From: Bacillota bacterium
Lineage (GTDB): Bacteria > Bacillota > Syntrophomonadia > Syntrophomonadales > Syntrophomonadaceae
NCBI GenBank assembly: GCA_023395515.1
Contig: JAEWZB010000045.1
Span: 56,008-120,007 of the forward strand
Direction: 5' to 3'
DNA length: 64,000 bases
Position numbers and translations under genes: made by a program
Shown here: positions 1-7,850 of the stretch, piece by piece
Position numbering within the stretch: the first letter of the stretch is position 1
How the letters are laid out: each line of letters opens with the position of its first letter
The notes under the pieces: generated by a model
The model's input: only the letters and a program-made list of their open reading frames with translations
The model's database searches: none
Told to the model about the DNA's origin: nothing

Positions 1-35
1 ACTGCTACTATTCCTAATAGTTTTGATTTCAACAT
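1..35 (-). CDS. agrD: Probable AgrD-type autoinducer precursor, partial (runs off left edge)
   Basis: Only the first twelve codons are inside the window, reading MLKSKLLGIVAV. The ATG at 35-33 has a strong ribosome binding site (GGGGGTG) six bases upstream. A short basic start followed by a hydrophobic stretch is the usual N-terminal helix of AgrD precursors. It lies just downstream of agrA in the same direction, and the agrC-agrB-agrA operon otherwise has no agrD. The peptide core is outside the window, so the identity is inferred from context and N-terminus only. It could be another small membrane peptide. Confidence 0.45.
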   Translation of the reverse strand, partial: MLKSKLLGIVA

Positions 36-75
36 AAGTTACACCCCCTTCCAGTTAATATCATTCTCTACTTCA

Positions 76-103
76 TATATACTTTATTGGTAATAAAATG
101 CAA
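76..103 (-). promoter_or_regulatory. Candidate promoter of the edge agrD
   Basis: On the minus strand TTGCAT (103-98) and TATATA (81-76) are separated by 16 bases and lie about 40 bases upstream of the partial agrD start. This fits a sigma-A promoter and suggests that agrD is transcribed separately from agrCBA. Confidence 0.5.
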
Positions 104-112
104 TGCTTTGAA

Positions 113-142
113 GCTGAAAGGGGCAAAACAGAGGATAAAAGG
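113..142 (-). promoter_or_regulatory. Candidate LytTR binding site upstream of agrD
   Basis: On the minus strand two 9-base words, CCTTTTATC (142-134) and CCTTTCAGC (121-113), match at 7 of 9 positions. They are spaced 21 bases start to start, ending nine bases before the -35 element. AgrA-type LytTR regulators bind paired 9-bp direct repeats with about 12-bp spacers upstream of the promoter. The match is suggestive, not proof. Confidence 0.3.
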
Positions 143-218
143 GTAATATTCCCGCATGAAATTATACGGTTTTTAAAAGAAGTGAGCGTATTTTGTCTTT
201 TAATGTAAACAATCGGTA

Positions 219-920
219 TCAGGTGTTGTTTTGTTGCAGTTTTGTTCTAAGAAGAGTTTCTTGCTTGCGGCTGAGCGGAATTTTTTCTTCTCTGTCTAAT
301 AAAATCTCAAAGGTACGACCAGAAGGAAATATTTCTCTAATATATTGAAGATTTACTAAATAACTTCGATGACACCGAAAAAAATTGTATTGTTGTAGTC
401 TTTTTTCCAGACTCCCCATATTTTCTTTAGTAACATACATCTTATTAAGAGTCTTTATAATATTACCATTACTGCAAGTTTCAACATATAAGATATTGCT
501 AGGTTTTAAGAAAATCTGGCGATCCTTAGTTTTAATAGTCAGAGAAATTTCAGCTAATTCTTCCGATTTATTAGTTATCAGCTTTCTTACAGTTTTTTTT
601 ATTCTTTCTTGATCGAATGGTTTAATAATATAATCGACTGAATATAACCTGAAAGCCTCTAAAGCATAGTCGGGATGTGCGGTAGCGAAAACAAAAGACA
701 AATCTTCATATTTTTCGGCTAGAATATTTGCAAGTTCGATGCCATTCATTTCCGGCATATCAATATCCAAAAAAATTGCTTGAGGTTTGTTTATTGACGC
801 CTTTTTTAAAGCTTCCTTACCGCTAGTAACAATATCAGTTACTACTCCAGGTACTTCTTTTATAATAGATTCAAGAAAAAGTGCTGTAGCAACTTCATCA
901 TCAACTATAAGAATTCTCAT
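219..920 (-). CDS. agrA: LytTR-family response regulator (AgrA-like)
   Basis: This is a two-domain response regulator of 233 residues. The N-terminal receiver (about 1-125) has the acidic pair DDE near residue 7, the phosphoacceptor Asp in IFLDIDMPEMNG, the Thr/Ala switch in FATAHPDYA and the Lys in IIKPF. A C-terminal LytTR DNA-binding domain (about 135-230) contains FFRCHRSYLVNL and the IPLSRK end motif. The start overlaps the agrB stop by 4 nt (917-920), so translation is probably coupled. It should be phosphorylated by the AgrC-like kinase encoded two genes upstream and act on peptide-responsive promoters. A paralogue lies at 27989-28696. The targets cannot be read from the sequence. Confidence 0.88.
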   Translation of the reverse strand: MRILIVDDEVATALFLESIIKEVPGVVTDIVTSGKEALKKASINKPQAIFLDIDMPEMNGIELANILAEKYEDLSFVFATAHPDYALEAFRLYSVDYIIKPFDQERIKKTVRKLITNKSEELAEISLTIKTKDRQIFLKPSNILYVETCSNGNIIKTLNKMYVTKENMGSLEKRLQQYNFFRCHRSYLVNLQYIREIFPSGRTFEILLDREEKIPLSRKQETLLRTKLQQNNT

Positions 921-1552
921 ATCTTAATCCTCGAGAAATCTAATACTCTATCTACAAAATGAATAAAATCATAGCCATAAGGTGTTACCGTAAAAGCCTG
1001 TGCCATTATACCAATAGCAAATGGTATAACAAAAATATTTAATACGGATAGGTTAGCCAACAGTAACAAAATAAACCCGAAGATAAGCATAATTGCTACT
1101 GACCATTTTTTAAATTTCTTTCTTTCATCTTCACTACTTATAGGTTTATTTTCTGTTTCCCCGGGAGCATATTTTAAAATCAGGATAAAAGCTATTAAAA
1201 ATAATAACCCTGCCATAAGATTAATTATTACTTGATCTAAAACAATATTAAGAACACTTACCCCCCATCCCAGAACAAGAAACCAGACTGTACCTCCTAT
1301 AAGGCAACGATAGTACTCGCTGCAGTGCTCTCCGCCAGAAGCTAAGCGTAAAATACCTGCTGAAATAGTTATGATTAAAACTTCAGGTAATATCCTTAAC
1401 AGACATGAAAGTAAAATAATTGCTATTATTTTTATAAATTCTCCTAAAAGAATCTCTAAGCCATATGCCATTCGCTGTTCCTGCCGATTGTTACTATTAA
1501 GTTCTTGGGCTAGAAAATCGGCAAACTTAACTGAAATTTCATGAATACTCAT
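917..1552 (-). CDS. agrB: AgrB-like membrane peptidase that matures the autoinducer
   Basis: AgrB proteins are membrane cysteine peptidases that cut and cyclise AgrD. The catalytic pair is visible as GGEHCSEYYRC, with His followed by Cys seven residues later. About five or six hydrophobic segments cover most of the 211 residues. The ATG at 1552 is preferred over an upstream in-frame start at 1579 because AGGAGGAAAGAGAT precedes it and because it gives a 4-nt overlap with the agrC stop. The start of agrA overlaps its own stop in the same way. A paralogue at 27212-27844 shares YGLEILLG near the N-terminus and the same His-x6-Cys spacing. Confidence 0.88.
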   Translation of the reverse strand: MSIHEISVKFADFLAQELNSNNRQEQRMAYGLEILLGEFIKIIAIILLSCLLRILPEVLIITISAGILRLASGGEHCSEYYRCLIGGTVWFLVLGWGVSVLNIVLDQVIINLMAGLLFLIAFILILKYAPGETENKPISSEDERKKFKKWSVAIMLIFGFILLLLANLSVLNIFVIPFAIGIMAQAFTVTPYGYDFIHFVDRVLDFSRIKI

Positions 1553-2871
1553 ATCTCTTTCCTCCTGCTGGGATAACATACTGTAAATTTGGTGCCATTT
1601 TCGGGGTGGCTACTCACCAAAATAATACCATTATGCTTTTTCACTTGATATTTTATTGATGCCAGTCCTATTCCCCGATCACCCGCTTTAGTTGAAAACC
1701 CCGCATCAAATACCTTATTTTTTATTTCTAGAGGTATATAACCAGGGTTTTGAGTTTGGATTATATACAATCCGGATTTTTCATAAATCTTTAATTTAAC
1801 TATTCTTAATTCCGGGTCAAATTCTTCAATTGCTTCGATTGCATTATTTAGTAGGTTTCCTACAACTGTTACTAACTCCATAGTGGGAACCATAAGAGAA
1901 GACAGATTTGAGGTTTGATGTATTTCCAATGAAATATTATGTGCAGTGGCGACACCTGTTTTTACAAGTAAAAGGGCACTTAGTTCAGGGAAGGCCAATT
2001 GTAGTATATTACCAGTTATTTGCACATCCTTATATAATGTTTTTATATAATCCTTAACCTGTTCGTTATGACCTAGGCTCACTAACCCATAAATTGCCTG
2101 CAGATGATTAACAAAGTCATGCCGCTGTGCCTTAATAATTTGTAACATCTCTTGCAAGTTAGTAATATGAAACTGTTGAATTTCTACTATTTTTTCTTGT
2201 TTAGCCACATAAAGCAATTTCCAACTTAATATAAGTGATAAGGCGGTTGCTATTAGGATAACTAATATTAGTACAGTTAATATTGAATCTGAAATTAACT
2301 GCTTTTTTTCTATAAAAAAAATGAAGTAAAATGCCAAAACAACTAAAACTACAGAAAAGCTTAATATGAAAAGTGACTTTCTATATAGCTGAAAATCCAG
2401 CCTATCAAACTTGAAAATTCTATAAATATTGATATTGCTGCGTCTAAAATAAATTATTAATAGGGTCAGCAATATAAATTCCGGCAGGGGAAAAACTATG
2501 TGCCAAAAAGGGCTGGCTAAGGCCTCTTGTACCGGAATTCCGCTAATATAAGACATCAACGGAATAAATAACATCTCCGCAAAACTGACACATAAAAAAC
2601 CTAGAATAATACTGGTCATTAAAATGCTTAATGAAAGTTTACTGACCAGGAAAAGTAGTACTATTAATACTGGTAGCTGAATAAGTACATTAACACCAGG
2701 TAATATTGGCAGCATACGAATAAAAAAACTTGCAACTGTACTAACCAAAGATATAAATATAATTTTTCTATCTGAAACTTTAGTCCCTGTTAAGGCAAAG
2801 CCTATATAAATTAATATCAAAGTTTCCAGAAATGATTGTAAAAAAGCCATATATAAAGGTATTTGCTCCAT
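1549..2871 (-). CDS. agrC: AgrC-like receptor histidine kinase, GHKL type
   Basis: The N-terminal half of this 440-residue protein has about six hydrophobic helices (to about residue 215) and should form the peptide sensor. It is followed by a kinase core with a phosphoacceptor region QRHDFVNHLQ, the N-box NLLNNAIEA and the G-box GDRGIGLASIKY, as in the AgrC family. I chose ATG 2871 (MEQIPLYM) over the longer frame beginning at 2898 because GGGGAAAT sits eight bases before it. It is first in an agrC-agrB-agrA operon with 4-nt overlaps. Its membrane half aligns by eye with the separate protein at 25898-26377, for example the PGxxxxL segment and the RR-x3-IY loop. Confidence 0.86.
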   Translation of the reverse strand: MEQIPLYMAFLQSFLETLILIYIGFALTGTKVSDRKIIFISLVSTVASFFIRMLPILPGVNVLIQLPVLIVLLFLVSKLSLSILMTSIILGFLCVSFAEMLFIPLMSYISGIPVQEALASPFWHIVFPLPEFILLTLLIIYFRRSNINIYRIFKFDRLDFQLYRKSLFILSFSVVLVVLAFYFIFFIEKKQLISDSILTVLILVILIATALSLILSWKLLYVAKQEKIVEIQQFHITNLQEMLQIIKAQRHDFVNHLQAIYGLVSLGHNEQVKDYIKTLYKDVQITGNILQLAFPELSALLLVKTGVATAHNISLEIHQTSNLSSLMVPTMELVTVVGNLLNNAIEAIEEFDPELRIVKLKIYEKSGLYIIQTQNPGYIPLEIKNKVFDAGFSTKAGDRGIGLASIKYQVKKHNGIILVSSHPENGTKFTVCYPSRRKEI

Positions 2872-2914
2872 ATATATTTCCCCAGATTCTAAAACCAAGG
2901 GATTGGTATGTGAC

Positions 2915-2943
2915 TATATATATCCAAACAACACGGTAATCAA
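2915..2943 (-). promoter_or_regulatory. Candidate promoter of agrCBA
   Basis: On the minus strand TTGATT (2943-2938) and TATATA (2920-2915) are separated by 17 bases, and the -10 is 44 bases upstream of the agrC start. The rest of 2872-3105 holds nothing else I recognise. Confidence 0.4.
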
Positions 2944-3108
2944 CATGCTAGTTCTAACTTCGAGATAGAAGTCCTACCTAAAACCCTTAATTATTTATAG
3001 TTAATTATAGCACTTTCTTGTTATTATGGACATATTTTACATAAACAGCCATTATGCTCTAATTCATTCTGTGTTAGCCGTCTGATAAACTAGGCTGCAC
3101 CGGAAAAT

Positions 3109-3134
3109 AAAAAACACCCACCGCGAGGTGAGTG
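3109..3134 (-). terminator. Rho-independent terminator after copA
   Basis: Read on the minus strand, CACTCACC and GGTGGGTG form a stem (one wobble pair) around a TCGC loop, followed by TTTTTT. It lies about 45 bases past the copA stop and closes that transcript. Confidence 0.75.
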
Positions 3135-3178
3135 TATAATAATTAAAATTTTTAGCATTTGCTTATAACCGAAATGAT

Positions 3179-5359
3179 TTAACGGGAAGAATCCACCCGA
3201 AAGCGGCGCAGGCGCAAAGAATTTGATACCACCGTAACCGAGCTTAACGCCATAGCGGCACCGGCTATTATTGGGGATAAAAAGCCTAAGGCGGCAAAGG
3301 GAATGCCGATTATATTATAAATAAAGGCCCAAAAGAGATTTTGTTTAATATGCCTCATAGTAGTACGGGAAAGCCTTAAGGCGGTTGGTATACCCCTTAA
3401 GTCGCCGCTCATAAGAGTTATTTGGGCGGCTTCCATAGCTACATCAGTACCAGTTCCGATAGCTATACCTAAATCAGCCACAGCTAAGGCGGGAGCATCA
3501 TTAATTCCATCCCCTACCATAGCTACCTTTTTACCCTCTTCTTTTAAGGCCATGACCTTTTTCGCTTTATCCTGAGGTAAAACCTCAGCTATGACTTTAG
3601 TGATTCCCACTTGACCGGCAATAGACCGGGCCGTATTATAGTTATCACCCGTCAGCATGTAGACCTCAATGCCCATATTTTCAAGAGCAGATATAGCTTG
3701 GAGAGCATGTTCCCTCACCTGGTCACTTAGGGCAATAATTGCCTCAATTATATTATCAACTGCCATTATAATAGCCGTTTTACCTTCTTGCTCCAGCTTG
3801 ACCAGTTCATTATCTATCTGTCCTACCGCTAAATTCAAATCATTCATTAAGGTTCTATTACCCATAATAATATTTTTCTCATTATATTTAGCTTGCAGCC
3901 CCATACCGGGTAATACCTTAAATTCTTGGGGTTCGTCTAAGTCTCCTAATTCATCTTTAGCCAAGCGGTAAATAGCTTCTCCCAGCGGATGTTCCGAGCC
4001 TCTTTCTGCTACCCCGGCTAAGGTTAGAATTTCAGACCTGGATAATTCACCTACGGTAATAATATCAGTAACTTCCGGCTTTCCGGTAGTAATAGTACCG
4101 GTCTTATCTAAAACTAAAACATTAACCTCGTGGGCAGTTTCTAAATATTCTCCGCCTTTAATAAAGATGCCATGTTCTGCTCCTATGCCGGTACCCACCA
4201 TTATAGCCGTAGGGGTAGCTAAACCTAAAGCACAGGGGCAGGCAATAACTAAAACAGCTACCGCAGTAGTAAGAGCTATAGCTGCATCTAAGTTAAATAA
4301 ATATTGCAAACCAAAGGTTATTATGGCAATGAAAATAATCGCCGGGACAAATATCCCGGATATGCGGTCGGCAATCTGTTGGATAGGGGCTTTAGAGCCT
4401 TGGGCATCTTCAACCATTTTAATAATTTGAGCTAAAGTAGTATCTTTACCTACCCGGGTAGCTCTAAACTTAAAAGTCCCGGTCTTATTTATAGTCGCAC
4501 CTACCACTAAATCGCCTACGGTTCTATCTACCGGTATACTTTCACCAGTTAACATTGATTCATCAAGTAAACCGTGTCCTTCCACTATTTCACCATCAAC
4601 CGGAATTTTTTCTCCGGTTCTGATAAAGATTATATCTCCGAGCTTAACCTCTTCTACCGGTACATCCATTTCTATTTCATCACGGATAACCCGGGCTGTT
4701 CTAGGTTGCAGTCCGCTTAAGGCCCGAATGGATTCAGTAGTTTTATCTTTAGCTACCGCTTCAAAATATTTGCCTAATAAAATTAAAGTGATAATGGTAG
4801 CTGATGTTTCAAAATACAAATCATGAGTTTTACCTATACTTATATTATAAATACTATATAAGTAAGCTGCCGAAGTACCCAGAGCTACTAAGACATCCAT
4901 ATTACTGCCCCCAGATCTTACCGCAGCATAAGCATTTTTGTAAAATCTGAAACCGATGAAAAACTGTACCGGAGTCGCCAAAATTAACTGTAAATAAGGA
5001 TTATGTAAAATCTGAATATTAATTCCGGTCACGGATAAAAGCATTCCTATTATCATGGGAAGACTTAAAAGAGCCGATATCATTACCAGATACCTAAGTT
5101 TTTTCACTTCCTCGGCTTGGTCTAAAAGGGTATCTGTTTCTTCTACTAAAGGCTCCGCCGAAAATCCTAATTTATCTATCGCGGCAGTTATTTTATCTAA
5201 AGGCAAAACCTCATCGTCAAATTCTACCACCGCTTTATTAGTGGCTAAATTGACGTTAACCAAGTTTACACCTTCCATTTTATTAAGTCTTTTTTCTATA
5301 CGGGCTGAACAGGATGCACATGACATCCCGGTAATTTTAAGATTAGTTTTGGTATTCAA
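3179..5359 (-). CDS. copA: Copper-exporting P1B-type ATPase
   Basis: This ATP-driven copper efflux pump of 726 residues sits in the cytoplasmic membrane. A single N-terminal heavy-metal domain has the CASC ligand motif at residues 14-17. The transmembrane metal site is CPC in VIACPCALG (about residue 375). The phosphorylation motif DKTGT, the HP motif SEHPLG and the GDGINDAP hinge are all present, and the C-terminus carries the conserved Asn and Met/Ser residues of the last helices. The start is TTG at 5359, preceded by GGGGAGTG. No copper chaperone or CsoR gene lies next to it. Cu(I) specificity is inferred from CPC and CASC. Silver would use the same motifs. Confidence 0.93.
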   Translation of the reverse strand: MNTKTNLKITGMSCASCSARIEKRLNKMEGVNLVNVNLATNKAVVEFDDEVLPLDKITAAIDKLGFSAEPLVEETDTLLDQAEEVKKLRYLVMISALLSLPMIIGMLLSVTGINIQILHNPYLQLILATPVQFFIGFRFYKNAYAAVRSGGSNMDVLVALGTSAAYLYSIYNISIGKTHDLYFETSATIITLILLGKYFEAVAKDKTTESIRALSGLQPRTARVIRDEIEMDVPVEEVKLGDIIFIRTGEKIPVDGEIVEGHGLLDESMLTGESIPVDRTVGDLVVGATINKTGTFKFRATRVGKDTTLAQIIKMVEDAQGSKAPIQQIADRISGIFVPAIIFIAIITFGLQYLFNLDAAIALTTAVAVLVIACPCALGLATPTAIMVGTGIGAEHGIFIKGGEYLETAHEVNVLVLDKTGTITTGKPEVTDIITVGELSRSEILTLAGVAERGSEHPLGEAIYRLAKDELGDLDEPQEFKVLPGMGLQAKYNEKNIIMGNRTLMNDLNLAVGQIDNELVKLEQEGKTAIIMAVDNIIEAIIALSDQVREHALQAISALENMGIEVYMLTGDNYNTARSIAGQVGITKVIAEVLPQDKAKKVMALKEEGKKVAMVGDGINDAPALAVADLGIAIGTGTDVAMEAAQITLMSGDLRGIPTALRLSRTTMRHIKQNLFWAFIYNIIGIPFAALGFLSPIIAGAAMALSSVTVVSNSLRLRRFRVDSSR

Positions 5360-5507
5360 ACCTACACTCCCCTCTCATAATCAATTAAATAATAAATCCA
5401 TTGAAACTTTATGCCCATTAATATAGATTTAACTAAAGGTAAGGGAGTATTTAAGCTTAGTTAATCTGGATATGGAAATAAATATTTTCAGTAATCAGCC
5501 TGCTATT

Positions 5508-6314
5508 TTATAACATACATAGATTATCAAATAATTCGGCCACGGTAATAACACCGACCCCGCCTGGTACAGCACTGGCATAACTGGCTTTATCCTTAGC
5601 GTCAGGGTGAACATCCCCTAACATTTTGCCTTCCTCATTAAAGTTAATCCCGGCATCTATGATTACCGCTCCTTCTTTAACCATGTCGGCCGTTATAAAT
5701 TCGGCTTTTCCTATCGCCGCTATTAAAATATCCGCCTGTCTGGTTTCACCGGCTAAATCCACAGTACGGGAGTGGCATAAGGTTACGGTACCATGCTCAG
5801 CCGTCATCATATTAGCTAAAGGATGTCCTACTATGGTGCTGCGGCCTACAATAACTACCTTTTTGCCTTCGATAGGTATATTAAATTCCTTTAACATCGT
5901 TACAATAGCCTTAGCAGTGGACGGGAAAGCCCCTTTTTGTTTACTGATTAATTTACCCAGATTGTAATTATGAACTCCCTCTACATCCTTTTTAGGGTCT
6001 ATATTATCAACAATAAAATCACTGTTAATATGAGCAGGTAAGGGCTCTTGCAGCATGATACCTGTTATTTCGGCATCCTCATTTAGACCCTTGATTAACT
6101 TAAGTAACTCTTCTTCAGTAGTATCCTCCGGTAATTTATGAAAATCCACCTTTACCCCGGTTTCATTCCCAAATTTTATTAAATTTCTCACATATACTTC
6201 GGAATCAGCTTCTTCTCCTACCTGCACAATGGCCATAGTCATTTGGCTTTGACTAGCGGCAGCGGTTACTTTATCCTTTATTTTATTTCTAATATCTTTT
6301 CCGTAAATAAGCAT
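5508..6314 (-). CDS. folD: Divergent FolD (methylenetetrahydrofolate dehydrogenase/cyclohydrolase family)
   Basis: FolD interconverts methylene-, methenyl- and formyl-tetrahydrofolate in one-carbon metabolism. Length (268 residues), the NADP-binding segment VVIVGRSTIVGHPLAN and PGGVG near the end fit the family. Several family-invariant residues differ. After the conserved Tyr in YVRNL the catalytic Lys is Leu, KDVDG is KDVEG, PCTPxG is PSTAKA and PGGVGP is PGGVGV. The Gln of the LQxPLP loop is kept. Lys is needed for cyclohydrolase activity in studied enzymes, so this one may only be a dehydrogenase or have another role. ATG 6314 is chosen over GTG 6332 because AAGGGG lies nine bases before it. 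Confidence 0.8.
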   Translation of the reverse strand: MLIYGKDIRNKIKDKVTAAASQSQMTMAIVQVGEEADSEVYVRNLIKFGNETGVKVDFHKLPEDTTEEELLKLIKGLNEDAEITGIMLQEPLPAHINSDFIVDNIDPKKDVEGVHNYNLGKLISKQKGAFPSTAKAIVTMLKEFNIPIEGKKVVIVGRSTIVGHPLANMMTAEHGTVTLCHSRTVDLAGETRQADILIAAIGKAEFITADMVKEGAVIIDAGINFNEEGKMLGDVHPDAKDKASYASAVPGGVGVITVAELFDNLCML

Positions 6315-6353
6315 TTTTAATTTCCCCTTCACTTCTATTCTGATATTTTGCCA

Positions 6354-7193
6354 CTATACTCTAAGTCTTTTTAAGGTACTGACATCCTTAGCTACTTCCT
6401 CAACAGGAGTTTCCAGAATAAATGGCAGGTTCCGCCAAAAATCATGAGTTAGTAAATTTTTAAAGCCGCTTTCACCTATAAAGCCCTCTCCAATATGGGC
6501 ATGACGGTCACGTTTGGCACCTAATTCTTTGCTGCTATCATTGGCATGAACTACCCGAATTTTATCTTGACCAATAGTATGGGCAAGTTCCTTCATTATA
6601 TTATCTATTCCCAGCTGGGATGTGCAGTCATATCCGGCAGCATAAGTGTGGCAGGTGTCATAACATATTCCTATCTTATCTTTATTTTCCACACTCTGCA
6701 ATATTCTGTTTAATTCGTCAAAAGTACTACCGATTTCGGTGCCTTGCCCGGCCATAGTTTCTAAAAGAATGATAGTTTCCCCGGTATATGTATCTAAGAG
6801 CCGGTTAAGTAAATCTGCTATGCGGACAATGCCCTCTTCCGGGGTTGAAGTAGTATAAGAACCGGGGTGCAGTACTAAAAAATCAGCCCCGATCAGCTCA
6901 CAGCGCTTAAGGTCGTGTTCAATAGTTTCTAAGGCAAAACTATACAAATCTTCCTTATGGCTGGCGGGGTTGGCAATATAGGGTATATGCACCGTAATCG
7001 GATTAATATTATGTTCACTGGTAACTTGGCGAAAATAATCTATTTCTTCCGGGGATAACTTTTTAGCTCCCCGGCCCCGGGGGTTACGCAAGAAAATTTG
7101 TAAACACTCCAGCTCTAATTCTACTGCTAAATCGGCTGTATGCTTTAATCCTTGTCCAATGGGTAAATGGGCTCCTATTCTGGGTATGTTCAA
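6354..7193 (-). CDS. nfo: Endonuclease IV (AP endonuclease)
   Basis: This enzyme cuts DNA 5' to abasic sites in base-excision repair, using three zinc ions. The metal ligands are recognisable along the 279 residues: His in VHIPYIANP, His in LHPGSY, Glu in LLETMAGQG, Asp and His in YDTCHTYAAG, His in VVHANDS, the DRHAHIG pair and Glu in ILETP near the end. TTG 7193 (reading MNIPRIGAH) is preferred to the longer frame starting at 7211 because AGGTGA precedes it at the right distance and homologues begin at this point. It is close behind yraN, in the same direction. Confidence 0.9.
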   Translation of the reverse strand: MNIPRIGAHLPIGQGLKHTADLAVELELECLQIFLRNPRGRGAKKLSPEEIDYFRQVTSEHNINPITVHIPYIANPASHKEDLYSFALETIEHDLKRCELIGADFLVLHPGSYTTSTPEEGIVRIADLLNRLLDTYTGETIILLETMAGQGTEIGSTFDELNRILQSVENKDKIGICYDTCHTYAAGYDCTSQLGIDNIMKELAHTIGQDKIRVVHANDSSKELGAKRDRHAHIGEGFIGESGFKNLLTHDFWRNLPFILETPVEEVAKDVSTLKRLRV

Positions 7194-7207
7194 AATTCTT
7201 TCACCTC

Positions 7208-7555
7208 TCAAAATGCATTATTAATATGATTAATTTTTATATTATCTCCTTGCATTAAAATGCCTATTACATCAAAACGCAATTCTTTAAAAAACTCCTG
7301 GTGTTGTTCCAAATAAATATAGGCGGCTTTTTTTAAATGTTCTATTTTCCGGGGAGTAACAGCTTCTTCAGGAGTACCGTAGCTAGCACTGCGGCGGGTT
7401 TTGACTTCCACAAATATTAGAGCCTGGCCTTTTTTACAGATTATATCCAATTCGCCGTAACGGGTGTAGAAGTTCCGGGCCATAATTTGGTAGCCGTGCT
7501 TTTTCAAATAATTAGCCGCTATAGTTTCTCCTTTTAAGCCTAATGCTCTTTTCAT
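7208..7555 (-). CDS. yraN: YraN/UPF0102 family nuclease-fold protein
   Basis: This small protein of 115 residues has a restriction-endonuclease-like fold. The motif order is GExxAANYLKKHGYQI, then a GELDII strand and VEVKTR, which carry the Asp and Glu-x-Lys residues typical of the fold. Its exact role is not established, though the family is conserved beside rnhB in many Bacillota, as here. ATG 7555 is preferred over 7576 because GAGGAAAG precedes it. With that start there is a 10-base gap after the FlhB-domain gene instead of an overlap. Confidence 0.85.
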   Translation of the reverse strand: MKRALGLKGETIAANYLKKHGYQIMARNFYTRYGELDIICKKGQALIFVEVKTRRSASYGTPEEAVTPRKIEHLKKAAYIYLEQHQEFFKELRFDVIGILMQGDNIKINHINNAF

Positions 7556-7565
7556 TAATCTTTCC

Positions 7566-7832
7566 TCATAATTCATGGTCCATTCTATAAATAAAAGCTA
7601 AAATCTCAGCAATTATCGGATAAAGGTCCGGGGGAATTTCTTCATATAAATCTAAACTCATTAAATAATTAATCAGTTCACTATCCTCTTTTAAAGGTAT
7701 GCCACTGTCTTGAGCCGTTTTTATAATACTATCGGCTATATAGCCCTTACCTTTAGCTACTACTACCGGAGCCCGGTCTATTTCGGCATCATATCTTAAG
7801 GCTACCGCTTTTTGTTTTAGCTTGTCATCCAT
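7566..7832 (-). CDS. Free-standing FlhB cytoplasmic-domain protein
   Basis: These 88 residues correspond to the C-terminal cytoplasmic domain of the flagellar export switch FlhB, without its membrane part. The segment YDAEIDRAPVVVAKGKG fits this domain, and an autocleavage NPTH motif is absent, as expected for this solo type. In Bacillota such proteins are common between rnhB and yraN. They may substitute for or modulate the FlhB switch during export. It sits directly behind a FliK-like gene, which supports a shared function in flagellar hook-length control and export switching. No other flagellar structural genes are in the window. Confidence 0.85.
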   Translation of the reverse strand: MDDKLKQKAVALRYDAEIDRAPVVVAKGKGYIADSIIKTAQDSGIPLKEDSELINYLMSLDLYEEIPPDLYPIIAEILAFIYRMDHEL

Positions 7833-7850
7833 CTTAATTCGCTTCCTCCC

